Source: JAJEEA01 sp965116765 (GTDB lineage: Bacteria; Acidobacteriota; Vicinamibacteria; Vicinamibacterales; UBA8438). From it: a stretch of DNA of 64,000 nucleotides. A program made the translations under genes and the position numbers. Shown here piece after piece: positions 38,162-47,283 of the stretch. Location of the stretch: NCBI GenBank assembly GCA_965116765.1, contig OZ220718.1, forward strand, positions 4,402,001-4,466,000. The letters run 5' to 3'. The notes under the pieces are model-generated. The model did not search any database, had not been told where the DNA came from, and worked only from the letters and a program-made list of their open reading frames with translations. How positions within the stretch are numbered: the first letter of the stretch is position 1; every line of letters begins with the position of its first letter.

Positions 38162-38567
38162 GGTACCTCGGCAAGCCGCGACCGGCAACAGTCATCCCCG
38201 CGGCGGGTGTGTTTCGGCCGTGTTGACGGCCCTGGCGCAATGGGTCGCGGCGTGGCCGCCCTCCAGGCAGCATCCTCGTTCGGCCGTTCGGTTCAGGGAA
38301 TCCAACCTCCCGGGTCCGATCCCGGACCGGTTGCGAACGGCTTTGCCGGCAACGTACACTGGAGCGGCGCGAGTACCGACCGTGCGGTGGTCGCAACCGG
38401 CCGGCAGGCGCCAGCAGATGGATCGAGGCGCCGGCCGAGCCCGACCGTCGCCGCGCGGGTGGCCGTCGACGGGAGAGCGGGCCTGGCCCGACTCCGGCTC
38501 ATCGGCCCGTCAGCGTGAAGGCGCCCCGCCCGGGGCGCAGCCCACCGGAGGTGGGTCCGTCCTGTGC
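38162..38567 (+). repeat. tRNA-Ser upstream module, copy 2
   Basis: Second copy of the module at 36274-36700, with the same order of conserved blocks. These include GTCATCCCCGCG, GGTGTGTTTCGGCCGTGTT, GACCGGTTGCG, CGTACACT and GGGGCGCAGCCCACCG. TTGCGA at 38331 and TACACT at 38355 keep the 18-base spacing of copy 1. Other parts have diverged strongly. Confidence 0.7.
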
Positions 38568-38659
38568 GGAGAGGTACCGAAGTGGTCGTGACGGGGGCGC
38601 TTCGAGAGCGTCCTGTCGGGTAGTCGGCACGTGGGTCCGGAATCCACCCTTCTCCGCCA
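38568..38659 (+). pseudogene. Decayed tRNA-Ser(CGA) copy
   Basis: A second tRNA-Ser copy, 92 bases, that keeps the acceptor 5' strand GGAGAGG, the D arm and the anticodon CGA. The T loop is TCCGGAA instead of TTCGAAT, the base after the anticodon is G instead of A, and one extra T in the 3' acceptor strand (CCTTCTCC) breaks the stem register. The loss of T55 and of stem length makes a functional tRNA unlikely. Confidence 0.8.
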
Positions 38660-38752
38660 ATTGCTTTCGTCGCAAGACAATCGAGGGCTACGACCGGATC
38701 TCGTTCTCGACAACACACGGATGACGATGCGGATCGTGCCAGGAGGACAAGC

Positions 38753-39514
38753 ATGCGTACGTCGGTGAAGGGACAGGGCGTTCGGTTGTTCGGCGTCGTC
38801 GCGGTGGCCGCGGCGGGGGCCGTCATGGTGGGCGCCGCGTCGGCGCAGAATCGGGCGCTCAGCACGCGCGGACACACGGCGACCCAGATCGGGGGCAGCT
38901 ACAACGCCGAGGGCCGTTACGAGGGAGGCCGCTGGATCGACATCCACTACGGCCGGCCCATCCTGCGCGGCAGGCAGGGCATCTTCCGCGACGGCGGGGA
39001 GTACGGCCAGCGCATCTACGCCGGGGCTCCGCTCTGGCGGGTGGGCGCGGACCAGACGACCACCTTCACCGCCGAGGCGGACCTCGTCATCGGCGGGCAG
39101 CGGCTGGAGGCCGGGGAATACACCATGTTCGCCGACCTGGCGGATCCGTCGGCGTGGACGCTGATCTTCACCACGTGGGGCGTCAAGCAGACCTTCGGGG
39201 ACGACGACCCGAATACGCTGTGGGGCGCCTACGGCTACGACGACAGCCGGGACGTCATGCGCACGACCATGTCGGTGGAGACCGCCGGCCGATCCCTCGA
39301 CCAGCTGCAGATCGGGTTCCTCGACATGACCCGGCAGGGCGGCACGATGTACGTGCACTGGGACGACCAGTTGGCGACCGTGCCGATCGCTGGCCGACTA
39401 GATGCTGCGGACCGAAGGTTCGGGTGCGTGGGCGATTCGTCGACGATCGCGGGCCTCGAGCTCTTTCCCGTGCCCGAAGATTCGGTCGATCCCCCTGACG
39501 GCGACGGGCAGTAG
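38753..39514 (+). CDS. DUF2911 domain exported protein
   Basis: 253 residues: signal peptide (LFGVVAVAAAGAVMVGAASAQ), then the DUF2911 fold with IHYGRPILRGR, APLWRVGADQTTTFTAEADLVIGGQRLEAGEYTMFADL and WTLIFTTWGVKQTFG. DUF2911 proteins are exported beta-sandwich proteins common in Bacteroidota and Acidobacteriota, with no known reaction. After the domain ends near VHWDDQLATVPIAG, an extra 40-residue tail looks unlike the rest and may be non-homologous DNA taken into the frame. A GGAGGA sequence precedes the ATG. The transketolase-like gene starts 15 bases downstream, suggesting one transcript. Confidence 0.84.
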   Translation: MRTSVKGQGVRLFGVVAVAAAGAVMVGAASAQNRALSTRGHTATQIGGSYNAEGRYEGGRWIDIHYGRPILRGRQGIFRDGGEYGQRIYAGAPLWRVGADQTTTFTAEADLVIGGQRLEAGEYTMFADLADPSAWTLIFTTWGVKQTFGDDDPNTLWGAYGYDDSRDVMRTTMSVETAGRSLDQLQIGFLDMTRQGGTMYVHWDDQLATVPIAGRLDAADRRFGCVGDSSTIAGLELFPVPEDSVDPPDGDGQ

Positions 39515-39529
39515 GCGCGGAGGGTGAGA

Positions 39530-42073
39530 ATGGGCGGTCGCCCGCCGGTCGTGATTCGCAGCGCCGCGGGCCGCGGCGCGTCCACCGAGCTCCCCGTCGA
39601 GGTGCCCGCCTACGAGCGCCGCCGGCTCGAGGACGTCGGGTTCATGACCGCCATGACCCTGACCCTGCTGGGCAACTACCAGCAGACCGGGCACTTCGGG
39701 GGGCCGCTGGCGTACACGCCGTACAACGTCGCCCTGCACCTGGCGGGGCCCGAGAACGGCGGCCTGTGCTACGACTACCGCCGCCCGAAGCACCCGTTCG
39801 GCGACAAGCTCCTGCTCGCCGGCGGCCACAACATCCCGACCCTCTACGCCCTGTGGATCATCATGGGCGAGGCGATGGCCCGCCGCCACGCCGCCACCGG
39901 CGACGACCGGTTCCGGGTCGACCCGGACGTCGCCATGCTCTCCATCGACTGCCTGGGCTTCCGCCGCGGGGCGGGGGCCCTCGGGACGCTGCTCGCCGAC
40001 GCCGGCGTCGACGGCGACCCCCTCTTCGCCCAGGCCGGGCTGCGCGGCATCCGCTCGCTCGCCGGGCACTCCGAGACCACCGACCTCATCAACGACGTCA
40101 ACGGCGGCCCGTCCGGCATCGGCATCGCCACCGCCGCCGGCAAGGCCGCCTTCTGGGACTTCATGGGGGCGGGGGCGTCGCCGAAGGTCGTGGCCCTCGA
40201 GGGCGAGTTCGCGATGACCTCGGGGCACTCGCAGGAGCTGAAGACCCAGGCCGTCGCCCAGCAGGTCGGCAAGCGGCTGCGCATCCTGCTCTCGTACAAC
40301 AACGCGGGCATCGACGACTCGCTCGTCGGCGGCGTGGTGTCGGAGTCGATGGACGGCTACGAGGTCGCCGACCAGTGGTCCGCCTATGGGTGGAACGTGC
40401 TGTCGGTGGAGGACGGGAACGACTACGACCACGTGCTGGCGGCGCTGCGGGCGATGGAGGGCTGGGACCCCGACGACCGGCGCCCGATGATCGTCGTCGG
40501 CCGCACCACGAAGGGGTGGTGGCCGGCGGCGCGCGACGGCGCCATCCCCGGCTTCGGCCCCCAGGTGGTGGGCTATCCCAGCCATCCCTACTCGATGAAG
40601 ATGAACTCGCCGTACTTCGTGGCCCTCGCCGAGACCTTCGAGCGGCGCTACGGGGTCGAGTTCCAGGGCATCCGCGACGGCGCCCCGGCCGGCGAGGCCG
40701 AGCGGCTGCGGCAGTTCAAGACCAACGTCGACGTGGTGATGTCGGTGCTCGGGCACGACGGCCTCGGCGACTGGCTGACCGACCGCCTGGTCGACGTCGG
40801 CGACCGCGTGCGCGACGACACGAAGCTGCGTTTCGACGTCACGCGGGACCCGTTCTGCGACGACCGCCTGCGCGTGGACCGCCTGCCGGTCGAGCCGCAG
40901 ACGGTGAACGCGCGCCTGAACGGCGAGGCGCAGGAGATCGGCATCGAGCTGTTCAAGCCGGCGGGCGCCATGGCGGGGACGCGGCGGGCCATCTCCGAGG
41001 TCATCAAGTGGATGAACCACGTGACCGGTAACCGCTTCCTGACCCTGTCGGCCGACCTCTCCAGCTCGATCAACGTCGAGAAGGGGTCGCTGACCGGCCA
41101 CTACGACCCGCGGTCGAACCAGGCGGGGACGCGGCTCAAGGCGGCCATCCAGGAGGCGGGCAACGCGTCGACGGCGGTGGGCCTCGTCGGCCAGAGCGCG
41201 TCCCTCGACCCCGCCGTGCACAGCGGGGTGTGGGCCCTGAGCGGCAGCTACGGCGCGTTCACGCCGCTCATGTACCTGCCCGCGCGCATCTGGAGCCAGC
41301 AGAACCAGGACAGCCCGTTCCGGGTCGGCGTGCTCCACATCCTGGCCGGGCACTCGGGGCCGGAGACGGCGGCCGACGCGCGCACCCACTTCGGCATCTT
41401 CGCGCCCCAGGTGTGGAAGCTGTTCCCCCGGGGCCAGGTCATCACCCTGAGCTTCTGGGACTACAACGACGTGGCGCCGGGCTACTTCGCGGCGGCGGAG
41501 ATAGCGGCGCGCGACCCGCAGGTCGGCGTGATCGTGCTCGAGGTGGCGCGGCCTGACCTGCCGGTGGCCGACCGCTCGACGTTCGCCGACCCCGACCTGC
41601 GCGCCGCGGCGAAGGGGTTCTACGTGCTGCGCGACTTCGCGCCGGGCCGGCCCAAGCACGGGTACGTGATCGCCCAGGGGGCCAGCTCGACCTTCAATCT
41701 CGTCAAGGCGCTGCCGGCCCTCGAGGAGCGGGGGATCAACGTGAAGGTCGTCGCGGCCATCAGCGAGGAGCTCTTCGACCGCCAGCCCGCCGCCTACCGC
41801 GACGCGGTGCTGCCGCCCGAGGCGCGCTACGACCTGATGGTGGTGACGACGGGGACCCGGCGCGTGTGGCCGCTCCGCGACGCGGGGCCGCTGACGGGGG
41901 AGTACTCGCTCGTCTCCGACTGGCACGACCGCTGGCTGACCGGCGGCCTGGAGCCGGACGTCATCGCCGAGGCGCACCTCGACGAGGCCTCCGTCATCGC
42001 GGGGGTCGTGCGGTTCGCCGAAGAGCGCGACGCGCGCCTCGCCCGGCAGCGGGACGCGCTGGCCGCCCTGTGA
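39530..42073 (+). CDS. Transketolase-like thiamine diphosphate enzyme
   Basis: 847 residues in the order of a transketolase: an N-terminal ThDP domain (TGHFGGPLAYTPYNVALHLAG, GGHNIPTLYALWIIMGEA, AMTSGHSQELKTQAVAQQVGKRLRILLSYNNAGIDDS), a pyrimidine domain (NRFLTLSADLSSSINVEKG, GVWALSGSYGAFTPLMYLPARIW) and a C-terminal domain. The usual ThDP GDG motif is EGE here, while the later Asn (YNNAGID) is kept, so metal binding differs or the protein is a divergent subgroup. Transketolases move two-carbon units between sugar phosphates in the cytoplasm; the substrate here is uncertain. No phosphoketolase signatures were seen. The ATG at 39530 has GGAGGGTG upstream; a GTG two codons earlier is possible. 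Confidence 0.78.
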   Translation: MGGRPPVVIRSAAGRGASTELPVEVPAYERRRLEDVGFMTAMTLTLLGNYQQTGHFGGPLAYTPYNVALHLAGPENGGLCYDYRRPKHPFGDKLLLAGGHNIPTLYALWIIMGEAMARRHAATGDDRFRVDPDVAMLSIDCLGFRRGAGALGTLLADAGVDGDPLFAQAGLRGIRSLAGHSETTDLINDVNGGPSGIGIATAAGKAAFWDFMGAGASPKVVALEGEFAMTSGHSQELKTQAVAQQVGKRLRILLSYNNAGIDDSLVGGVVSESMDGYEVADQWSAYGWNVLSVEDGNDYDHVLAALRAMEGWDPDDRRPMIVVGRTTKGWWPAARDGAIPGFGPQVVGYPSHPYSMKMNSPYFVALAETFERRYGVEFQGIRDGAPAGEAERLRQFKTNVDVVMSVLGHDGLGDWLTDRLVDVGDRVRDDTKLRFDVTRDPFCDDRLRVDRLPVEPQTVNARLNGEAQEIGIELFKPAGAMAGTRRAISEVIKWMNHVTGNRFLTLSADLSSSINVEKGSLTGHYDPRSNQAGTRLKAAIQEAGNASTAVGLVGQSASLDPAVHSGVWALSGSYGAFTPLMYLPARIWSQQNQDSPFRVGVLHILAGHSGPETAADARTHFGIFAPQVWKLFPRGQVITLSFWDYNDVAPGYFAAAEIAARDPQVGVIVLEVARPDLPVADRSTFADPDLRAAAKGFYVLRDFAPGRPKHGYVIAQGASSTFNLVKALPALEERGINVKVVAAISEELFDRQPAAYRDAVLPPEARYDLMVVTTGTRRVWPLRDAGPLTGEYSLVSDWHDRWLTGGLEPDVIAEAHLDEASVIAGVVRFAEERDARLARQRDALAAL

Positions 42074-42266
42074 CCGTCGCCGACGATTCCCGCGGACCGC
42101 ACGAGCCGCGCCGCCCATCGAGGCGCGCCGGCCCCGGGACCCGGGGGGCGGCCCGTGGCCGGCTCCGCGTTGCACCGGGAGCAAGGCGGGTTGCTCCGCC
42201 GCTCGGATGCCACGTGGACTTCCGCACCGGCCGCCGGCCCGCAACCGTCGCCGGCCCACCCGCGGG

Positions 42267-42800
42267 CTACTCGCGCCGGTAGACCAGCGTGCTGTCGATG
42301 TCGCCGCGACGGGTCGACCGCGTCGCCTCGACCGTCATCGTCTGCCCGTCGGCGCTCAGCGTCCGCCGCTCGGCGAACTCCACCGTGAAGTTGCCGAGCG
42401 GCGTGCTGGCGCTCTGCGTGCCCTCGGTGACGAGGGCGGCGCCGTCCCAGCGCGATCGGGCCGTCTGCTCGCCTCGCGGTCCCGAGTTGGTGCTCTCCTC
42501 GCCGTCGAGGCGGTAGGTCGCGGCCCGGCTGCCGCGGTCGGACTGCTGCTCGATGATGAGCATCGCCGGGGTCTGGACGATGACCAGCGTGCGGGCGCCG
42601 CCCGCGGGTCCGCCCCCGCCCTGCCGCCGGCCGCCGCCGAACAGCCGGCGGCCCCCACCGCCGATATCGGGAAGCTCGCTGGCGTCGGCGTCGAGGTGCC
42701 AGGTGCCGGAGAAATCGGTGCCCTGGGCCGCGGCCGGCGCCGCGAGGGCTGCCGTCGCCAACAGGGCGAGGGGAACGAACGCAATACGGAGTCTCGTCAT
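42267..42800 (-). CDS. Small exported lipocalin-like protein
   Basis: 177 residues: signal peptide (IAFVPLALLATAALAAPAAAQ), then TDFSGTWHLDADASELPD, a Gly-rich loop, and alternating strands (TLVIVQTPAMLIIEQQSDRG, ATYRLDGEES, RSRWDGAALVTEGTQSAST, QTMTVEATRSTRRGDIDSTLVYRRE). The FSGTW opening and single up-and-down barrel pattern match many Acidobacteriota exported lipocalin-like proteins of unknown ligand. GGGAGA precedes the ATG at 42800. It converges on the transketolase-like gene. Confidence 0.72.
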   Translation of the reverse strand: MTRLRIAFVPLALLATAALAAPAAAQGTDFSGTWHLDADASELPDIGGGGRRLFGGGRRQGGGGPAGGARTLVIVQTPAMLIIEQQSDRGSRAATYRLDGEESTNSGPRGEQTARSRWDGAALVTEGTQSASTPLGNFTVEFAERRTLSADGQTMTVEATRSTRRGDIDSTLVYRRE

Positions 42801-43235
42801 GGATGGTCTCCCTGGACAGGCGAGCTTCATCGGTCGCACCGCCCTTCGGTCTTGCGCCGGCCCGCGGGCGCTTCCGCCGCCCGCGCCGTCCGATGCCGAC
42901 GCGCAATGGCGTGGACCCCGGGGGCGGCCGCTTTATTCCCGATCCCCACCGCACTCGCAACGTCCGTCCGGCCCGTGCCGCACGCTCACCACTTCGCCGC
43001 ATCGGCGTCCACGTGCGGGCTGATGGCGGCCGACGAGGGCCTTGCCGCGCGCCCGCACTTCGTCGCATTCGGCCGGATTCCCGCCGATCGGATCGGGGGA
43101 CCGGCGCGGGAGGCCCCGCTCACCGTCGGCGAGCGTGACGAGCCGGCCGTCGCTCGTCCGATCCGCGCCGGATTTCCGTCCCGTTCGCAGCCGCCGCATG
43201 CGTTCCGTCGGCCGTCCGTGGCCCCATTATTCACC
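42801..43235. other. Intergenic stretch without a recognisable gene
   Basis: About 430 bases upstream of the consensus promoter. Open frames on both strands reach 80-100 codons but show no motif and no ribosome binding site, and they contradict one another. Confidence 0.45.
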
Positions 43236-43264
43236 TTGACAGCGCCGTGAGGCAGCCCCATAAT
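43236..43264 (+). promoter_or_regulatory. Near-consensus sigma70-type promoter
   Basis: TTGACA at 43236-43241 and CATAAT at 43259-43264 with a 17-base spacer: a full -35 and one mismatch in the -10. Transcription should start near 43271, leaving a leader of about 330 bases before the ATG at 43604. It is the best promoter match I could find in the window. Confidence 0.72.
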
Positions 43265-43372
43265 TGGAGTCGGGTACGCGGTCAAGCCCATCCCTCCAGG
43301 CGTCGGCTTTTCCCAGGGCCGATATGAGCAGTACGTAGGCGTGGTCCGTCGTTCGCGGCGGAGCAGTGCTTC

Positions 43373-43498
43373 ATGGGACAGTCCGAACAGAGCGTCTTGT
43401 TGCGGTGGCCGCCCGAAGCGGGCGGGTCATTGCGCCTGTCCGTGGACGCCGTCGTCGCCCGCGGTGGCGGCAACGACGCCACGGCGCGGTCGCGCTGA
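43373..43498 (+). CDS. Possible 41-residue leader ORF
   Basis: An ATG at 43373 opens 41 codons to a TGA at 43496-43498 within the leader between the strong promoter and the repeat protein gene. A GGAG lies about 10 bases upstream. The product (GQSEQSVLLRWPPEAGGS ... VVARGGGNDATARSR) has no recognisable domain. Codon third positions are mostly G or C, but less so than in neighbouring genes. It could be a small protein, a translated leader or chance. Confidence 0.3.
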   Translation: MGQSEQSVLLRWPPEAGGSLRLSVDAVVARGGGNDATARSR

Positions 43499-43603
43499 AC
43501 CTCGGCGCCGCCGCACCGACAGGTCGTTCTGCGCAAGCAAGGCTCGGACTCGCCCGGTGGGGCTTTCGGGGAGCAGGTCATGGGAACCGTCGAGGAGGGG
43601 AGC

Positions 43604-45840
43604 ATGTCGAACCGGACCGGGATGGTGGCTGGTCTGACCGCGTCGCCGTGGGCGTGGCGCGGGGTCGTTCTGGCGGGGGCGCTCGCGGTGGTGGCGCAGC
43701 CCGCGGTGACGTTCGGAGCCGGGGTCGATACCTACAAGTGGCTCGGCGAGCTGGTGGCGCTCGACGAGGGAGCGCGAAAGCTGACCGTCACCTCGCGGGT
43801 CCTGGCGCCCGACGGCCTGGACGTCGCCGGGCTGAAGCCGGGTGATCGCATCCTGATCACGTGGTCGGGGTCGGACCACGGCGCCCAGGGCATCGCCGCC
43901 GTCGCGCCCGACGACGGCGCGGGCCTGGCGCCGGGCGACCGCTTCCGGCTGCGGGCGCGGTTCGTGGCCGCCGACGCGGCGCGGCAGTCGCTGACGTTCT
44001 CGGTCAGCGGCCCGTCCAGCGAGCTGGCCCCGCTGCGGGCGGCCATGCAGGGCACCTGGGCGACGGTCACCTCGCCGCATCGGCCCGCGCACGGGCCGGC
44101 CGCGGTGACCGCCGTCGATGCCTACGGGGCCGGGAACGGCCACGGGCCTGCCGCCGGCGACACCTACGACTGGAACGCCGAGCTGGTCTCGCTCGACAAC
44201 GAGGGCCGGTCGCTGACGGTCAGGTCGCGCCTCGTGTCGCCGACCGCGGCCGCCGACGGGCTCGAGCCGGGCGACGCGATCCGCATCACGTGGTCGGGCT
44301 ACCGCGACCGCGCGGCCGGCGTCCGGGCCGTGCGCCCCGCCGACGACTCGGGGCTGTGGGGCAGCGAGCGGTTCCTCCTCGACGCCGAGCTCGTCGCGAT
44401 GGACTCGCGCTACGTCACGTTCTCGGTCGAGCCGCCCGCCGACAGCATCGACGCGGTGCGGGCCCTGAGGCCGGGCGCGTGGGCCACGGGCACGTCGCCG
44501 CACCAGCCGTCGGCCAAGGCCAAGGCGGTCGCCGCCTACGCGGCGTCGCCGGCCGACGTCCCCAAGACCGCGGACGCCGCCTACCGCTGGCACGGCGAGC
44601 TGGTGTCGCTCGACGACGCCGGCGAGACCCTGACCGTCAAGTCGCGCCTCGTGTCGAACGAGGCCGCGGCGTCGGCGGCGGCCCTCGACAAGGGCGACTC
44701 CATCGTCATCACCTGGTCGGGCTTCGAGGACCGGACCGACGGCATCCGCGCCGTCGAGCGCGACTCGGGCCTGTGGGGCGACGGCGGCTTCCTGCTGCAG
44801 GCGAAGTTCGTCGAGACGGACGCGGCGCGGCGCTACCTGACGTTCTCGGTGGAGCCGCCCGCGGACCGCGTCTCGGAGCTGCGGGCCATGACCCGCGGTA
44901 GCTGGGCGACCCTGTCGTCGCATCACCGTCCCGCCGCCGGCAAGGCCCAGGTGCTGACGTCGACGCCTATGCGCCGTCCATGGCTCCCCGGCTCGCCGGG
45001 CGGGCCCCGGCCGCCGGCGACACCTACGAGTGGCGGGGCGCGCTGGTGTCCCGCGACGAGGACGCCGGCACCATCGACGTCCGTTCCCGCATCGTCTCGC
45101 CGTCGGGGAGCGTGGCGGCCGACCTGGCCGCCGGCGACCCCATCGTCATCACCTGGTCCGGGTTCGACGACCAGGCCGACGGCATCCGCACCGTGAAGCG
45201 CGACGACGGCTCGGGGCTGTGGGGCGGCGACCGCTTCCTGCTGAAGGCGAAGTTCGCCGCGGCCGAGGGCCAGTACGTGACCTTCACGGTCCAGCCCCCG
45301 GCCGACAGCGCCCCGCTGATGCAGGGGCTCACCCCCGGCGCCTGGGCCATCGGCACCTCGCCCCACCGGCCCGACTTCGCGGCCGAGGCGGTGACCCTGG
45401 TCGACGCCTACGACCCCGCCCGCCGCGCCCGCCGCTACGCGTGGAACGGCGAGCTGGCGTCCCTCGACAAGGCCAACGCCGTCATCACGGTGTCGGCGCC
45501 GGTCGAGGAGCATGTCTTCCGTTACGTCGATCGCTTCGGCGAGGGCGATCAGGTCGTGCTGATCTGGACGCCCACCGCGAACGGCGACCGCGCCATCCGG
45601 TACCTGGAGCTGCGCGAGCAGTCGGTGCTCGAGCACGGCTACGTGCTGCCGGTGCAGTTCGAGGGTTCCGACGCGGACAGCGGCCGCATCACCTTCAGCA
45701 CCCCCATCCCCGCGCGTGCGCTACGGGCCCTCAAGGCCGCCGAGCCCGGCGACTGGATCACCGCGACCTCGCTGTTCGACCAGTCGTACGAGCACGCCGC
45801 CATCATCGCGATGGCGGTGGAGAGCGACTACGCGGAATAG
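43604..45840 (+). CDS. Exported five-module repeat protein, frameshifted
   Basis: About 745 residues if one frameshift is repaired. After the signal peptide (GVVLAGALAVVAQPAVTFGA) come five tandem modules of about 140 residues. Each opens like TYKWLGELVALD, DTYDWNAELVSLD, AAYRWHGELVSLD, DTYEWRGALVSRD or RRYAWNGELASLD. Each continues with LTVxSRLVSP, GDxIxITWSGxxD, GIRAV, SGLWG, FLLxAxFV, YLTFSVEPPAD and TSPHRP; the fifth is the most diverged. I know no named family with this unit. Modules 1-3 lie in the frame from 43604. One base is missing near 44958-44962, and modules 4-5 continue in the frame of 44980-45840. The ATG follows GAGGAGGGG. A near-consensus promoter lies 330 bases upstream and a strong terminator follows. 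Likely a periplasmic or surface protein. Confidence 0.72.
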
Positions 45841-45871
45841 GAGGACCTGACTTCGGCGGCGGCGGGTAAGT

Positions 45872-45909
45872 GAAGCCCCGCGCAGCGAACGCTCGCTGCG
45901 CGGGGCTTC
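45872..45909. terminator. Strong hairpin terminator between convergent genes
   Basis: A perfect 17-bp stem (GAAGCCCCGCGCAGCGA and its complement) with a 4-base ACGC loop, followed by TTGCT. It sits between the repeat protein gene and the convergent ABC permease gene and can serve both. Confidence 0.85.
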
Positions 45910-45912
45910 TTG

Positions 45913-47283
45913 CTAGGCGGCGCGGATCCACCGAATCAGCGTCTTCAGGTCGGGCGGCTTGCCGTACATCAGCAGCCCGATGCGGAACACCTTGGCGGCG
46001 ACCCACACCGCGCCCACCACCGACGCCAGACCGACGGCGATCGACAGCCAGACCTCCCACCACGGCGGCGGCTGGCTCGACCCCAGCCGCAGGAGCATGC
46101 CGAAGGAGTTGATGGGGGGCAGGTGGCTCACGACGACGGCGAGGGTCGAGCCGGGGTTCCGCGAAACCGCGGGCCAGATGAACCAGGGGACCATGAGCAC
46201 CAGCATCAGCGGCATCTGCAGCGACTGCGCCTCGGTCATGTCGTTGACGGCCGCCCCCACCGCCAGCATCAGCGACCCGAACATGAAGAACCCGATGAGG
46301 AAGAAGATCGCGAGGTAGACGATCAGCCACGGATCGAGGAGGCCGAACAGCGAGAACGTCGACAGCAGGACCAGCCCCATCGCGACGTAGAGGCCGATCA
46401 TGACGAGGCTGATGGCGACGGCCCCGAGCAGCTTGCCGGCCATCAGCTCCATCGGCGACACCGCCGACAGGAGCACCTCGACCACCCGGCTCGACTTCTC
46501 CTCGACCGTCGACGTCAGCATGGTCTGGCCGCCCCCCATGATGCCCATGAACATCAGGATCATGAACGCCATGGGCAGCATGAAGTTGAGTCCGTCGACC
46601 GTCTCGCGCTCGGCGTCGGGGCTCACCGTCGTCGACCCCGGCCGCGGCACCCGGAGCAGGGCGTCGATGGCGTCGCGGTCGAGCGACCGGGCCGCGACGC
46701 GCGCGTCGACGATGGCGTCGCGGACGCTGTCGTGGATGAAGTCGAGGTCGCGGTCGTCGAGGCCTGGCGGCACGAACAGGTCGTAGGTGCCGAGCGCCTC
46801 GCCGGCGTCGGCGGAGGCCACCGCGTGCTCCTGGATGACGATGAGCGCGGTGTGGCGCAGCCCGTCCGGCTCCTCGTTGAGCCAAGCCTTTGCCGCCTCG
46901 ACGTCCGTGCCGGCCGGCAGCGCCAGCAGCCGCACGTTCGGGGCCGGCCCCAGGGCGTCGTCCATCGCCTGCCCGATCGCCGCCTCGGCCATCCCGCGGA
47001 CCGCTTCGGGGGCGGCGCCGAGGCCGCGGCGGAACTCGTCCCTCCGCCGCTCGGCCACCGCCTCCGGATCGAGGGCGGCGCTCAACGCCGGCAGGACGGC
47101 GCCGGTGGGGTCGACGACGGCGTACTCGCCCTCGACCTGGAAGCTCCGGTCGTCGAAGAGCCGCGGCCCCACGAGAACCATGACCACGCCGATGGCCGGC
47201 GCGATGAGCAGCCCCGCGATGAAGCCCTTGGTCAGCACCGTCGCGAGGAAGTCCCGGACGGCGACGTGCAGGATGCGGGTCAT
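45913..47283 (-). CDS. ABC-2 (NatB-like) transporter permease
   Basis: 456 residues: an N-terminal helix (KGFIAGLLIAPAIGVVMVLVG), a large extracytoplasmic region of about 200 residues, then about five helices in the C-terminal half (FMLPMAFMILMFMGIMGG, AISLVMIGLYVAMGLVLLSTFSLFG, WLIVYLAIFFLIGFFMFGSLMLAVG, MPLMLVLMVPWFIWPAVS, WLSIAVGLASVVGAVWVAAKVF). The motif STVEEKSSRVVEVLLSAVSPMELMAGKLLG between helices is typical of the NatB-type ABC-2 family. The ATG at 47283 has GGAGGAGGGG upstream. The ATPase partner is just upstream. A 56-bp tandem duplication between them has created a 19-codon micro-ORF that overlaps both. Confidence 0.88.
   Translation of the reverse strand: MTRILHVAVRDFLATVLTKGFIAGLLIAPAIGVVMVLVGPRLFDDRSFQVEGEYAVVDPTGAVLPALSAALDPEAVAERRRDEFRRGLGAAPEAVRGMAEAAIGQAMDDALGPAPNVRLLALPAGTDVEAAKAWLNEEPDGLRHTALIVIQEHAVASADAGEALGTYDLFVPPGLDDRDLDFIHDSVRDAIVDARVAARSLDRDAIDALLRVPRPGSTTVSPDAERETVDGLNFMLPMAFMILMFMGIMGGGQTMLTSTVEEKSSRVVEVLLSAVSPMELMAGKLLGAVAISLVMIGLYVAMGLVLLSTFSLFGLLDPWLIVYLAIFFLIGFFMFGSLMLAVGAAVNDMTEAQSLQMPLMLVLMVPWFIWPAVSRNPGSTLAVVVSHLPPINSFGMLLRLGSSQPPPWWEVWLSIAVGLASVVGAVWVAAKVFRIGLLMYGKPPDLKTLIRWIRAA

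Noticed and set aside
39530..42073. Phosphoketolase or pyruvate dehydrogenase E1
   Set aside because: The motif order fits transketolase, and signature segments of the other two are absent.
42933..43199. An 88-codon minus-strand open frame
   Set aside because: No ribosome binding site, no motif, and frames on both strands are equally open.
43271..43603. 6S RNA, RNase P RNA, tmRNA or SRP RNA in the long leader
   Set aside because: None of the conserved sequence cores of these RNAs could be found by eye.
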